Assembly (NCBI GenBank): GCA_036006425.1
Contig: DASYPQ010000027.1
Location: forward strand, 1-64,000
Direction: 5' to 3'
DNA: 64,000 nt
DNA from: DASYPQ01 sp036006425
GTDB taxonomy: Bacteria > Planctomycetota > UBA1135 > GCA-002686595
This document shows positions 46,480-54,826 of this stretch, in pieces (within the stretch, counting starts at the first letter, position 1; each line of letters opens with the position of its first letter). Under the pieces are notes generated by a model. That model worked only from the letters and a program-made list of their open reading frames with translations. It did not search any database and was not told the origin of the DNA. The position numbers and the translations under genes were made by a program.

Positions 46480-46508
46480 ACCTTCTACACATGTAGTAGG
46501 GTCGCGCC
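46480..46508 (+). promoter_or_regulatory. BlaI-type operator overlapping the promoter of the repressor gene
   Basis: The dyad CTACA-CA-TGTAG (46485-46496) contains TACA-N2-TGTA, the core recognised by BlaI/MecI repressors. Outer arms GCGACC and GGTCGC extend the symmetry, slightly off-centre. A TAGGGT -10-like hexamer (46497-46502) abuts it, seven bases before GTG 46510. Bound repressor would block polymerase, which implies autoregulation. Confidence 0.65.
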
Positions 46509-46509
46509 C

Positions 46510-46911
46510 GTGAAGCGCGAGAGACCTCCCCCGAGCGACGCCGAGTGGAAGGTGCTGCACGCCCTGTGGCGCAGGCATCCGGCGAACGCGCGCGAGCTGC
46601 TCGACGCCTTGGGGCCCGAGACCGGCTGGGCGTACACGACGCTCAAGACCGTGCTCTCTCGGATGCTCGAGAAGGGGCTCGTTTCCGCCGAAATGCGCGG
46701 GAACACCACGTGGTACGAACCCGCGGTCGAGCAGGGCCGCGCGCGGCGCAACGCGCTGCAGAGCCTGATCGAGCGCGTCTTCGAGGGCGCCGCCGGCCCG
46801 TTGCTCGCCCACCTCGTCGAGCACGAGAGCTTGAGCCCCGCGGAGCGCAAGCAACTCGCCGCGTGGATCGCGGCCGCGGAGAAGAAGGGGGGGCGCCGTG
46901 GTGGTCGCTGA
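46510..46911 (+). CDS. BlaI/MecI-family transcriptional repressor
   Basis: The 133-residue winged-helix protein has the family stretch PSDAEWKVLHALWRRHPANA, then the recognition region TGWAYTTLKTVLSRMLEKGL, and the wing with WYEPAVEQ. The C-terminal dimer helix contains LVEHESLSPAERKQLAAWI. The start is GTG 46510, just after its likely operator. Its end overlaps the start of an M56 peptidase gene by 14 bases, the classic pair in which the membrane peptidase leads to repressor cleavage. Confidence 0.93.
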   Translation: MKRERPPPSDAEWKVLHALWRRHPANARELLDALGPETGWAYTTLKTVLSRMLEKGLVSAEMRGNTTWYEPAVEQGRARRNALQSLIERVFEGAAGPLLAHLVEHESLSPAERKQLAAWIAAAEKKGGRRGGR

Positions 46912-47941
46912 TCTCGCCCGCGTCTGGTGGTCGTGGATCGCGCCCGCGACGCTGCAGGCGACTGGGCTCCTCGCGGCGGTCTGGCTCGCCGACCGGGCGC
47001 TGCGGAAACGCGCGTGGCCCCAGGTCCTGACGACCCTGTGGCTCGTCGCGCTCGCCCGGCTCGTGCTGCCGCCGTCGATCTCCTCGCCCTGGAGCGTGAC
47101 AACCGCACTCGGCGCACCGAGCGCTTCGATCGCGGCTGCAGCTCGGAACGAAACGTGGATGCCCGTCCTCGCTGGACTGTGGATCACCGGTGTGCTCGCG
47201 TCCTTCGCCTCGCGGTGGTCCGGGCGCCGCCGCCTCGGCCGGCGCATCGTCCCGGTCGACGCGTGGTGCGTCGCGTCGGGCGAGGCGGCGCGGGCGATGG
47301 GATTGCGGCGCCCTCTGCGGCTCGGAACTCTCGCCGGTCTCGAGACTCCCGCGGTCACCGGCCTGCTGCGCCCGACGCTGCTCCTGCCCGGAGCATGGCT
47401 CGCCCGTGAGCCGGCGATGCGCGCGCGGCACGCGCTCCTGCACGAAGTCGCGCACGTCCGGCGCGGAGATCTGTGGCTCGACGAGCTGTGCCACGCCCTG
47501 CGCTCCCTGTTCTGGTTCCATCCGCTCGTCTGGATCGCGGCGCGCCGGGTCCACGCGCTGGCGGAACTCGCCTGCGATGCCGATGTCGCGCGCGCGCTCG
47601 GCCGCCGCGCACCCGACTACCGCGACACGCTCGTGCTCGCGGCGCGCGATGTGCTTGCGCGCGGGGAACCTCCGTTCGCGCGCGCGCTCGTCGGCGATCG
47701 GAGCCAGATCGCGGCGCGCGTCGAGCACTTGCAGCGGAGCTCGATGCCGGCTCGCGCGCAGGTGCGCGGCGTGAGTGCCGTTCTCGCGCTTCTCCTCGCC
47801 GCGTGCGTGCTGCCCATGGGTGCGCGCACGCTCGAGCTGCGCGCGCAGGCCCAGCGCGTGTTCGACGACGAGCTCGCGGGCCGCCCGCAGAGCTGCTTCC
47901 GACTCCAAGCCGCGGCGATGGTGCTGGCGGCGGATCCCTGA
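46898..47941 (+). CDS. M56-family (BlaR1-like) membrane metallopeptidase without sensor domain
   Basis: The 347-residue protein has about four membrane helices and the zinc motif LLHEVAHVRRGD (HEVAH, 182-186) followed by a downstream Glu region (AELACDADVA). It starts at GTG 46898 inside the repressor gene. Unlike BlaR1 it ends after one last helix (about 290-305) with a ~35-residue tail and has no penicillin-binding sensor domain. The signal it reads is therefore unknown. No beta-lactamase is nearby. Confidence 0.9.
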   Translation: MVVADLARVWWSWIAPATLQATGLLAAVWLADRALRKRAWPQVLTTLWLVALARLVLPPSISSPWSVTTALGAPSASIAAAARNETWMPVLAGLWITGVLASFASRWSGRRRLGRRIVPVDAWCVASGEAARAMGLRRPLRLGTLAGLETPAVTGLLRPTLLLPGAWLAREPAMRARHALLHEVAHVRRGDLWLDELCHALRSLFWFHPLVWIAARRVHALAELACDADVARALGRRAPDYRDTLVLAARDVLARGEPPFARALVGDRSQIAARVEHLQRSSMPARAQVRGVSAVLALLLAACVLPMGARTLELRAQAQRVFDDELAGRPQSCFRLQAAAMVLAADP

Positions 47942-47970
47942 CCCACCGTTTCGCAACGAGGAATCCCTCC

Positions 47971-48591
47971 ATGCCCCTCACGTCGTTCGTGCGCCTCGCG
48001 CTCGCCGTGCTCGCTTCGAGCGCCTTGTGGATTCAATCCGCCGAGAAGCACCGGTTCACGCACCCGGTCCCCGACAACCAGGAAGCGGCGATGAAGCGCT
48101 GGATGGACACGTTCAAGCCCGGTCCGGCGCACGAGCGCCTGGCGGAGCTCGTCGGGAAGTGGGACATGACGACGCGCATGTGGATGGGCGGCCCCGGCTC
48201 GAAGCCGAGCGAGACCAAGGGCTCGGCCGAGATCACGTGGCTCGCCGAGGGCAAGTGGCTGCAGAACAAGTGGACCAGCCAGATGATGGGTCGCCCCCTC
48301 AGCGGGCTGACGCTGCTCGGCTACGACAACTTCAAGGCGCGTTACGTCGCCACGATGGTCGACAGCATGCAGACCTGCATGAACAGCGCGTCGGGCCACT
48401 TCGACCAGAGCGGCGACGACCTGATCCTGTGGGGCACGATCGACGAACCGATGACGCCCGAGCAGGACAAGATGGTCAAGTACGTCTACCGCGGCTACGG
48501 CAAGGACAAGTGGACGCTCGAAGTCCACGACATGATGATCGGCGAGTCGAACACGAAGGTCGTGGAGATCGAGTTCGCGCGCGTGAAGTGA
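47971..48591 (+). CDS. DUF1579-type exported protein
   Basis: The 206-residue product has a signal sequence (FVRLALAVLASSALWIQSAEK) and a lipocalin-like DUF1579 core: ERLAELVGKWDMTTRMWMG, SAEITWLAEGKWLQNKW, GLTLLGYDNFKARYVATMVD and a WTLEVHDMM end. ATG 47971 has GAGGAAT eight bases upstream. It lies 29 bases after the M56 gene and could be a member of that regulated unit. The function is unknown. It converges with the MFS gene ending at 48601. Confidence 0.85.
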   Translation: MPLTSFVRLALAVLASSALWIQSAEKHRFTHPVPDNQEAAMKRWMDTFKPGPAHERLAELVGKWDMTTRMWMGGPGSKPSETKGSAEITWLAEGKWLQNKWTSQMMGRPLSGLTLLGYDNFKARYVATMVDSMQTCMNSASGHFDQSGDDLILWGTIDEPMTPEQDKMVKYVYRGYGKDKWTLEVHDMMIGESNTKVVEIEFARVK

Positions 48592-48600
48592 GTCGCGGGG

Positions 48601-49917
48601 TCACTGCCCGCCCTGGCCCGCCGCCTTCGCCGTGCCCATCGCCTCCGCCTTGTATCCGCCGCGCGCGCGGTCGCGCAGCCACACGAGTCCGAAGATCACG
48701 ACGAGCACGAGCGGAAGCACTGCGACGTAGCGCAGCGCCATCGCGCCACCCGCGGCTTGCGCGTGCGCCCACTGCAGCGCTTCGGGCGTCCCCGATGCGG
48801 CGGCGGCGAGCTTCTCGACGGTCGCTCCCGCCGGCAACGCGGCCGCCGTCTGCTCGTCGTAGATCCGGCCCATCGTCGGCAGCACGAACGACACCGACAG
48901 CATCCCGGCGCCGCCCATGATCGCGAGCCCGAGCGCTCCCGTCCGCGGCAGCCGCTCCGAAGTCATCCCCAGCATCGTCGGCCAGAAGTAGCAGACGCCG
49001 ATCGCGAACAACGTCGCTGCGCCGAACGCGGTCGCGGCGCTGTCGGCGTGGCTCAAGGCGAACAGCCCGACTCCCGCGACCATCGCGGAGCCGAGCAGCA
49101 TCCCCGTCGGCGACAGCTTGTGCACGACCGGGCCGGCGAACTGCCGTCCGACCGCCATCAAGCCGTTGATCCACACGAGGACGAGGATCCCGGAGACGCC
49201 CGCCGTCGTCGTCAGGATGTTCGGGATCCACTGGTTCGGCCCGAGCTCCGTCGCGGCCGTCATCAGCATCGAGAGTACGAGCACGACGAACAGCGGCCGC
49301 GCGCACTCCGCGAGCATCTCGCCGAACGAGACGCCCGAGGCGACGCGCTCCGTCTGCGGGAACTTCCGTCCGAAGAACAGCGCGCCGTACACCGCGGCGG
49401 GCAGCAGCATCGTCGCCATCTTCACCTGCCAACCCAGGCCGGCGACGCCGAGCGCGTACGAGACGAGCCCGCCGATCACGATGCCGCCCGGGAACCACAC
49501 GTGGAACCGGTTCAGCATCTTCGTCTTCTCCTCCGGGTACAGGGTCGCGACCAGCGGATTGCACGCCGCCTCGACCATCCCGTTCGCGAGCCCGATCGCG
49601 AGCGTCCCGGCGAACAGCGTCTCGAATCCCGTGGCGAAGATCGTGATCACCACTCCGGCGATGTGCGCGAAGAACGCGAACGCGAGGAGGCGGCCCATCC
49701 CGAGCGCGTCGCACAAGGGACCGCCGATCACCATCGAGACCGTGAAGCCCCAGAACGCCGTGCCCGCGATCCAACCGAGCTGCTCCTTCGAGAGCGCGAA
49801 CTGCGTCCCGAGCGTGCCCATGATGTCGCCGCGGATCGCGAAGCTCATCGAGGTCACGATGAGCGCGAGGCAGCTCGCGGTGAACAGAAGGCTTCGACGG
49901 GCGGGGGAGTCGGCCAA
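48601..49917 (-). CDS. MFS transporter (sugar-permease-like)
   Basis: The 438-residue protein has 12 predicted membrane helices. Early stretches (SFAIRGDIMGTLGTQFALSKEQLGWI, GGPLCDALGMGR) resemble FucP/NarK-type permeases, and NGMVEAACNPLVATLYPEEKTKMLNRFH is the cytoplasmic loop signature of sugar MFS proteins. The start is TTG 49917 with AGAGGAG six bases upstream; the open frame continues upstream but encodes no helix. It is transcribed divergently from another MFS gene. Confidence 0.88.
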   Translation of the reverse strand: MADSPARRSLLFTASCLALIVTSMSFAIRGDIMGTLGTQFALSKEQLGWIAGTAFWGFTVSMVIGGPLCDALGMGRLLAFAFFAHIAGVVITIFATGFETLFAGTLAIGLANGMVEAACNPLVATLYPEEKTKMLNRFHVWFPGGIVIGGLVSYALGVAGLGWQVKMATMLLPAAVYGALFFGRKFPQTERVASGVSFGEMLAECARPLFVVLVLSMLMTAATELGPNQWIPNILTTTAGVSGILVLVWINGLMAVGRQFAGPVVHKLSPTGMLLGSAMVAGVGLFALSHADSAATAFGAATLFAIGVCYFWPTMLGMTSERLPRTGALGLAIMGGAGMLSVSFVLPTMGRIYDEQTAAALPAGATVEKLAAAASGTPEALQWAHAQAAGGAMALRYVAVLPLVLVVIFGLVWLRDRARGGYKAEAMGTAKAAGQGGQ

Positions 49918-49955
49918 GGCAAGCTCCTCTCTCGAGCGGTGACGCGGGCGGGCGC

Positions 49956-50009
49956 AGTCTAGGGTCGCCGCCGCCGCCCGTCGACCGCGCGCACCGGCCG
50001 CCCTAGACT
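49956..50009. promoter_or_regulatory. Mirror-image divergent promoters of two MFS genes
   Basis: Minus strand: TAGACT at 49956-49961 with TCGACG 17 bases upstream. Plus strand: TAGACT at 50004-50009 with TCGACC 17 bases upstream. The two -35-like hexamers overlap on a single GTCGAC palindrome (49980-49985). The plus transcript would begin close to ATG 50021. Confidence 0.55.
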
Positions 50010-50020
50010 GTCGCGCCCCC

Positions 50021-51331
50021 ATGAGCACGAAAGCCGCCGTCGTCCCGAGACTCTCGGTGATGATGTTCCTGCAGTACGCGATCTGGGGTGCGTGGCTGCC
50101 GATCCTCTGGCCGTTCCTCGCCGACCACCGCGGCTTCTCCGCGACCCAGATCGCGAACATGTTCGCCGTCGGCGCGATCGGCGCCTTGCTCGCCCCGTTC
50201 GTCGCCGGCCAGATCGCGGACCGTTTCTTCGCGACCGAGAAGTTCCTCGGGCTCTCGCACCTCGCCGGCGCGCTCCTCGTGTGGCAGCTCGCGGGGATCG
50301 AGAGCTACAGCGGCTTCCTCAGGTTCTCGCTCCTCTACTCGATCGTCTACGCGCCGACGCTCGCTCTCACGAACTCCCTGGCCTTCCACCACCTCGAGGA
50401 CCGCGACCGGCAGTTCGGGAAGGTGCGCGTGTGGGGGACCGTCGGATGGATCGCGGTCGGGATCGCGGTCGGCCAGTGGCTGCTGCACCGGCACACGCCG
50501 AGCGGCGCGGGCGTCACCGCGGAGATGGTGAAGGCCGCGCAGGCCGCCGGGCGCGCCGACGCGTTCCGTCTCTCCGCGATCCTCGGCCTCGTGATGGGCG
50601 TCTACTGCTTCTTCCTGCCGCACACGCCGCCGACTCCGGGGAAGCAGGAGAACGCGTCGCTCGAGGCCCTGTCCGAGATCCGGAAGGATCCGCTGCTGAC
50701 GCTGTTCGTGATCTCGGTGCCGATCTCGTGCATCCACCAGTTCTACTTCGTCCACACGTCCGGGTTCCTGTCGGTGTTCCAGAACCAGGCCGCGAGCGCG
50801 ATCAACGACGTCCTCGGCGTCGGCGGCGGCGGACTGATGACGATCGGGCAGATGTCCGAGCTCTTCGTGCTCGCTGGGATCCCGCTCGTCGCGAAAAAGG
50901 TGTCGCGCAAATCCCTACTGCTCGTCGGATGCGCCGCGTACGCGCTCCGGATGGCGCTGTTCGCGTACGTCCACGTGATCCCGGCGCCGCCGATCGCGAC
51001 GCTCGTCGCCGGAGTCGCGCTGCACGGATTGTGCTTCGGCTGCTTCATCTTCGTCGCGTTCATGATCGTCGACGAGGAGACGAGCGCCGACGTGCGCGCC
51101 AGCGCGCAGAGCCTCTACAACCTCGTCATCATCGGCGTCGGGATCATCGTCGGCAGCCTGATCGCGGGTCGGGTGTCCACATGGGCGCAGGGCGCGAGCC
51201 CGAAGCTCGACTACGCCGATCCCGCGCAGACGCGCGCGCTCTTCTCCGTCCCGATGTGGGGAGCCGTCGCGTGCTTCCTGCTGCTCCTCGCCTTCTATCC
51301 CGCGCGCCAACCCGGGAACTTCGCATCATGA
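50021..51331 (+). CDS. MFS transporter, nucleoside/sugar symporter-like
   Basis: The 436-residue protein has 12 membrane helices and resembles the nucleoside:H+ symporter (NupG-like) group: LSVMMFLQYAIWGAWLPIL, FATEKFLGLSHLAGALL and LRFSLLYSIVYAPTLALTNSL. It also has RVWGTVGWIAVGI and a late GCFIFVAFMIVDEET. Planctomycetes use such proteins for unknown sugars or nucleosides. Its stop overlaps the start of the next gene (ATGA), linking it to the secreted carbohydrate-type proteins downstream. Confidence 0.9.
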   Translation: MSTKAAVVPRLSVMMFLQYAIWGAWLPILWPFLADHRGFSATQIANMFAVGAIGALLAPFVAGQIADRFFATEKFLGLSHLAGALLVWQLAGIESYSGFLRFSLLYSIVYAPTLALTNSLAFHHLEDRDRQFGKVRVWGTVGWIAVGIAVGQWLLHRHTPSGAGVTAEMVKAAQAAGRADAFRLSAILGLVMGVYCFFLPHTPPTPGKQENASLEALSEIRKDPLLTLFVISVPISCIHQFYFVHTSGFLSVFQNQAASAINDVLGVGGGGLMTIGQMSELFVLAGIPLVAKKVSRKSLLLVGCAAYALRMALFAYVHVIPAPPIATLVAGVALHGLCFGCFIFVAFMIVDEETSADVRASAQSLYNLVIIGVGIIVGSLIAGRVSTWAQGASPKLDYADPAQTRALFSVPMWGAVACFLLLLAFYPARQPGNFAS

Positions 51332-52095
51332 CACTCCTTCTCGCTCTCCTCCTCTCGATCGCCGCGGCGCCTCGCCAGGAGGCGGAGACGCCGAAGCGGC
51401 CGCGCGACCCGTGGGTGTTCCGCTGCGTGCTCGACAAGCGCCCGCGCATGGTGACGGTGGCGCTCTCGGACGAGATGTGGGTCGCCTACGACACGACGAC
51501 GTGCGGCATGTACAAGGCCTGGCGGGGAGGCGTGAACTTCGACGGCCCGGTGTACACGACCGTACACGGTCCGCAGCCGACGACGCTCGGGAAGGCGTAC
51601 ATCGAGGGGATCGAGGGCGACGTGTGGTCGGCGAGCGTCGGCGGGAAGGACGGTCCGGCGATGGCCGTGTGGCGCGGGTACCGGCTGAACGGCAACCACG
51701 TCGCGCTCGAGTACGACATCGTGCTCGAGGACGGCCGCAAGGTGGCTGTGCAGGAATCGCCCGAGTTCGTGCGGCCCGAGCAGATGTTCGACGACACGCG
51801 TCTCGAGGAGCTCGTGCTCCAGAAGGGCCACCCGGGACTGTTCCGGAGCTTCCTCGCGCGCGACCTGCCGGACGGCGTGAAGCTGTCGCTCGAGATGCGC
51901 ACGGACGGCGTCACGGGGAAGCTCGCCGAGACGCTCGAGCGCGAGCGCTTCGTCGACGTGACGGACGAGAAGGGCGAGAAGAAGACGCAGGTCGTCTCGC
52001 ACCTCGCGCTCTCGAAGGAGCGACCGACGTCGACGGTCGTGCTGTTCTTCGCGCCGATCGAGATCCAGCCCGAGCCCAAGAAGGAGTCGAAGTGA
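51328..52095 (+). CDS. Exported protein of a PVC-group family, function unknown
   Basis: The 255-residue product has a short signal sequence (LLLALLLSIAAAPRQ) and one compact domain. The pattern DPWVFRCVLDKRPRMVTVAL, then MWVAYDTTTCGMYKAWRGGV and GPVYTTVHGPQP, resembles the module that precedes propeller or haem proteins in planctomycetes, here as a separate gene. It overlaps its neighbours on both sides (ATGA and GTGA), so it is translated together with an MFS transporter and a DUF1080 lipoprotein. A role with a carbohydrate substrate is inferred from this context only. Confidence 0.8.
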   Translation: MTLLLALLLSIAAAPRQEAETPKRPRDPWVFRCVLDKRPRMVTVALSDEMWVAYDTTTCGMYKAWRGGVNFDGPVYTTVHGPQPTTLGKAYIEGIEGDVWSASVGGKDGPAMAVWRGYRLNGNHVALEYDIVLEDGRKVAVQESPEFVRPEQMFDDTRLEELVLQKGHPGLFRSFLARDLPDGVKLSLEMRTDGVTGKLAETLERERFVDVTDEKGEKKTQVVSHLALSKERPTSTVVLFFAPIEIQPEPKKESK

Positions 52096-54818
52096 GAGCC
52101 CTCCTCCTCGCGGCGATCGCGCTCGTCGGCGGCTGCACCGCCGCGACGCCGAATCCGAAGCCCGTGAAGTCCCTGCCGGCCGCGCAGGGCCCGCAAGCTC
52201 CGCCTTCCGCGGCTCCGGCCGCGGCCCCGGTCGTCCAGGCGCCCGCGCCTGCGAATACGCCGCGCGAGCACGGACTCTCCGTGCGCTTCTACTTCGTCGG
52301 CGAGCCGCTCGAGAAGCTCTTCCCGCTGATGAACGGCCAGACGCCGAACGTCTCCGAGGTCGTGCCCGTGCTCGATCTCGAGAGCGACAAGGAGGACAAG
52401 GCCCACGGGATGCAGTACACGTTCGTCACGGTCGTCGACGGCTTCCTCGTCGTCGACGCGCCCGGGAAGTACGTCCTGCGCCTCGTCTCGGACGACGGCA
52501 GCACGCTGTTCCTCGACGGGAAGCCGCTGATCGATCACGACGGCCTGCACTCGTTCAAGGCGAAGGACGCCGAGATCGAGCTCGCGGCGGGCGAGCACCC
52601 GATCCTCATCCGCCACTTCCAGACCTACGGCGGCTGGGGACTCTCCCTGCGGTGGAAGACGCCCGGGGCGACCGAGTTCGAGGTCGTGCCGACGACGGCG
52701 CTCGCGTGCCAGGCCGGCGAAGTGCGCGTCACGTCGCCGGGTCCGAAGAAGATCATCCGGCCGCTCGACAAGGGCTCGCCCGGCGACGGGCTGCCGCTCG
52801 TCGACGTGCACCCGAGCTTCGATCTCATGACCGTCCGTCCCGAGGGCTTCGAGCCGCGCGTCGGCGGCATCGCGTGGCTCCCGGACGGACGGATGCTCGT
52901 CTCGACTTGGGATTCCGACGGCTGCGTGTGGATCCTCGACGGAGTCCAGGGCGACGATCGCGCGAAGATCACGTCGAAGCGCTTCGCCGCCGGTCTCGCC
53001 GAGCCTCTCGGGCTCTGCACCGTCGGCGAGCGCGTGTTCGTCCTCCAGAAGCAGGAGCTGACCGAGCTCGTCGATCTCGACCACGACGGCGTGGCCGACG
53101 AGTACCGCTGCGTGTGCAGCGCCTGGAACGTCACGGCGAACTTCCACGAGTTCGCCTTCGGCCTCGTCTTCCAGGACGGCTGGTTCTATTTCAACCTCGC
53201 GATCGCGATCAATCCCGGCGGAAAGAGCACGAAGCCCCAGGTGCAAGGCCGCGGCGAGACGCTCCGCGTGAAGCTCGAGGACGGCTCGGTGGAGACCGTC
53301 GCGCACGGCCTGCGCACGCCGAACGGGATCGGTTTCGGAGTCGGCGGCGACATCTTCCTCACGGACAACCAGGGCGACTGGCTGCCTTCCTCGAAGCTCC
53401 TCCATCTCGAGAAGGGCGCGTTCTACGGATCGCGCGCGGTGCTCCTCGAGAAGGCCGCGGACCTCGCGGTGACGCCGCCGGTCCTGTGGATGCCGCAGAA
53501 CGAGATCGGGAACAGCCCGAGCAATCCGACCCTGATCCCTCCCGGCGTCGGACCGTACTCGGGCCAGATGTGCCACGGCGACGTGACGCACGGAGGCGTC
53601 AAGCGCGACTTCGTCGAGAAGGTCGACGGCGTGTGGCAGGGTTGCATCTTCCGCTGGTCGCAGGGGCTCGAGGCCGGGATCAACCGGAGCTCGTGGGGAC
53701 CGGACGGCGCGCTCTACGTCGGCGGGATCGGGTCGACGGGCAACTGGGGACAGGAAGGGAAGAAGCGCTTCGGGCTCCAGCGCCTGAAGTACAACGGCAA
53801 GCCCACGTTCGAACTCCTTGCTGTCCGCGCGCGCAGCGACGGATTCGACGTCGAGTTCACCGAGCCCCTCGCCGAGGACGTCGGTTGGGAGCGCGAGAAC
53901 TGGCACGTCGAGCAGTGGCGCTACGTGCCGACCGACGAGTACGGCGGTCCGAAGGTCGACCTCGAGGAGCTGAAGGGCGTCGCGGCGAGCATCTCCGCCG
54001 ACCGGAAGACCGCGTTCCTGAGGATCGACGGCCTCAAACCCGACCACGTCGTCTACCTGCACATCGTCGGACCGCTCGTCGCGCGCTCGGGCCGCACGCT
54101 GTGGTCGACGGAGGCCTGGTACACGTTGAACCGGATCCCGGCGGGGTCGCCCGTGACGGTGCTCCCGCCTCCGCCGCCGCGTCCGCAGAACGCGCTGACG
54201 GAAGCCGAGGCGAAGGAGGGCTGGCGCCTCCTGTTCGACGGCAAGACGACGAACGGCTGGCGCGGGTACAAGGCGAAGGCGGCGCCGGCGGGCTGGCAGG
54301 TGAAGGACGGCGTGCTCGGCCGCGCGGGCGAGGCCGGCGACCTCGTCACCGACGAGGAGTTCGGCGACTTCGAGCTCGCTCTCGACTGGCGCATCGCGGA
54401 AGGCGGCAACAGCGGCGTGTTCTTCCACGTCAGCGAGGATCACGGGTACGTCTGGGAGACCGGCCCCGAGATGCAGATCCTCGACAACGAGCACCATCCC
54501 GACGGCAAGGACCCGCGCACGTCGGCGGGATCCAACTACGCCCTGAACGCGCCGAAGTGGGACGCGACGCGGCCGGTGGGACTGTGGAACTCGGCGCGCA
54601 TCCTGGTCCAGGGATCCCACGTCGAGCACTGGCTCAACGGGAAGAAGCTCCTCGAATACGAGCTCGGGTCGACGGAATGGAAGGAGCTCGTCGCGGCGAG
54701 CAAGTTCGCGTCGATGCCCGGCTACGGGAAGAACGCGAAGGGCCACATCGCGCTGCAGGACCACGGCGACACGGTCGAATTCCGGAACGTCAAGATCCGG
54801 GTGCCGCCGGCGCACTAG
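52092..54818 (+). CDS. Lipoprotein: PA14-like, beta-propeller and 3-keto-disaccharide hydrolase (DUF1080) domains
   Basis: The 908-residue product starts at GTG 52092 (overlap GTGA; AAGGAG six bases upstream). The lipobox LVGGC puts its Cys at about residue 15. A Pro/Ala linker follows. Residues about 58-190 are PA14-like (VLRLVSDDGSTLFLDGKPLI, GWGLSLRWK). Residues about 250-640 are a sugar-dehydrogenase-like propeller (GGIAWLPDGRMLVSTWDSDG, HGLRTPNGIGFGVGGDIFLT). Residues about 700-905 are a DUF1080 domain (WRLLFDGKTTNGWRGY, GDFELALDWRIAEGGNSGVF, HVEHWLNGKKLLEYE), a fold now linked to hydrolysis of 3-keto-glycosides. No CxxCH haem site is present. It probably binds and cleaves an oxidised glycan at the outer or periplasmic face. 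Confidence 0.9.
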   Translation: MRALLLAAIALVGGCTAATPNPKPVKSLPAAQGPQAPPSAAPAAAPVVQAPAPANTPREHGLSVRFYFVGEPLEKLFPLMNGQTPNVSEVVPVLDLESDKEDKAHGMQYTFVTVVDGFLVVDAPGKYVLRLVSDDGSTLFLDGKPLIDHDGLHSFKAKDAEIELAAGEHPILIRHFQTYGGWGLSLRWKTPGATEFEVVPTTALACQAGEVRVTSPGPKKIIRPLDKGSPGDGLPLVDVHPSFDLMTVRPEGFEPRVGGIAWLPDGRMLVSTWDSDGCVWILDGVQGDDRAKITSKRFAAGLAEPLGLCTVGERVFVLQKQELTELVDLDHDGVADEYRCVCSAWNVTANFHEFAFGLVFQDGWFYFNLAIAINPGGKSTKPQVQGRGETLRVKLEDGSVETVAHGLRTPNGIGFGVGGDIFLTDNQGDWLPSSKLLHLEKGAFYGSRAVLLEKAADLAVTPPVLWMPQNEIGNSPSNPTLIPPGVGPYSGQMCHGDVTHGGVKRDFVEKVDGVWQGCIFRWSQGLEAGINRSSWGPDGALYVGGIGSTGNWGQEGKKRFGLQRLKYNGKPTFELLAVRARSDGFDVEFTEPLAEDVGWERENWHVEQWRYVPTDEYGGPKVDLEELKGVAASISADRKTAFLRIDGLKPDHVVYLHIVGPLVARSGRTLWSTEAWYTLNRIPAGSPVTVLPPPPPRPQNALTEAEAKEGWRLLFDGKTTNGWRGYKAKAAPAGWQVKDGVLGRAGEAGDLVTDEEFGDFELALDWRIAEGGNSGVFFHVSEDHGYVWETGPEMQILDNEHHPDGKDPRTSAGSNYALNAPKWDATRPVGLWNSARILVQGSHVEHWLNGKKLLEYELGSTEWKELVAASKFASMPGYGKNAKGHIALQDHGDTVEFRNVKIRVPPAH

Positions 54819-54826
54819 GGTTCCTC

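Noticed and set aside
52092..54818. Haem-binding cytochrome domain in the propeller lipoprotein
   Set aside because: Planctomycete relatives often have CxxCH; this protein has none, only a lone MCHGD.
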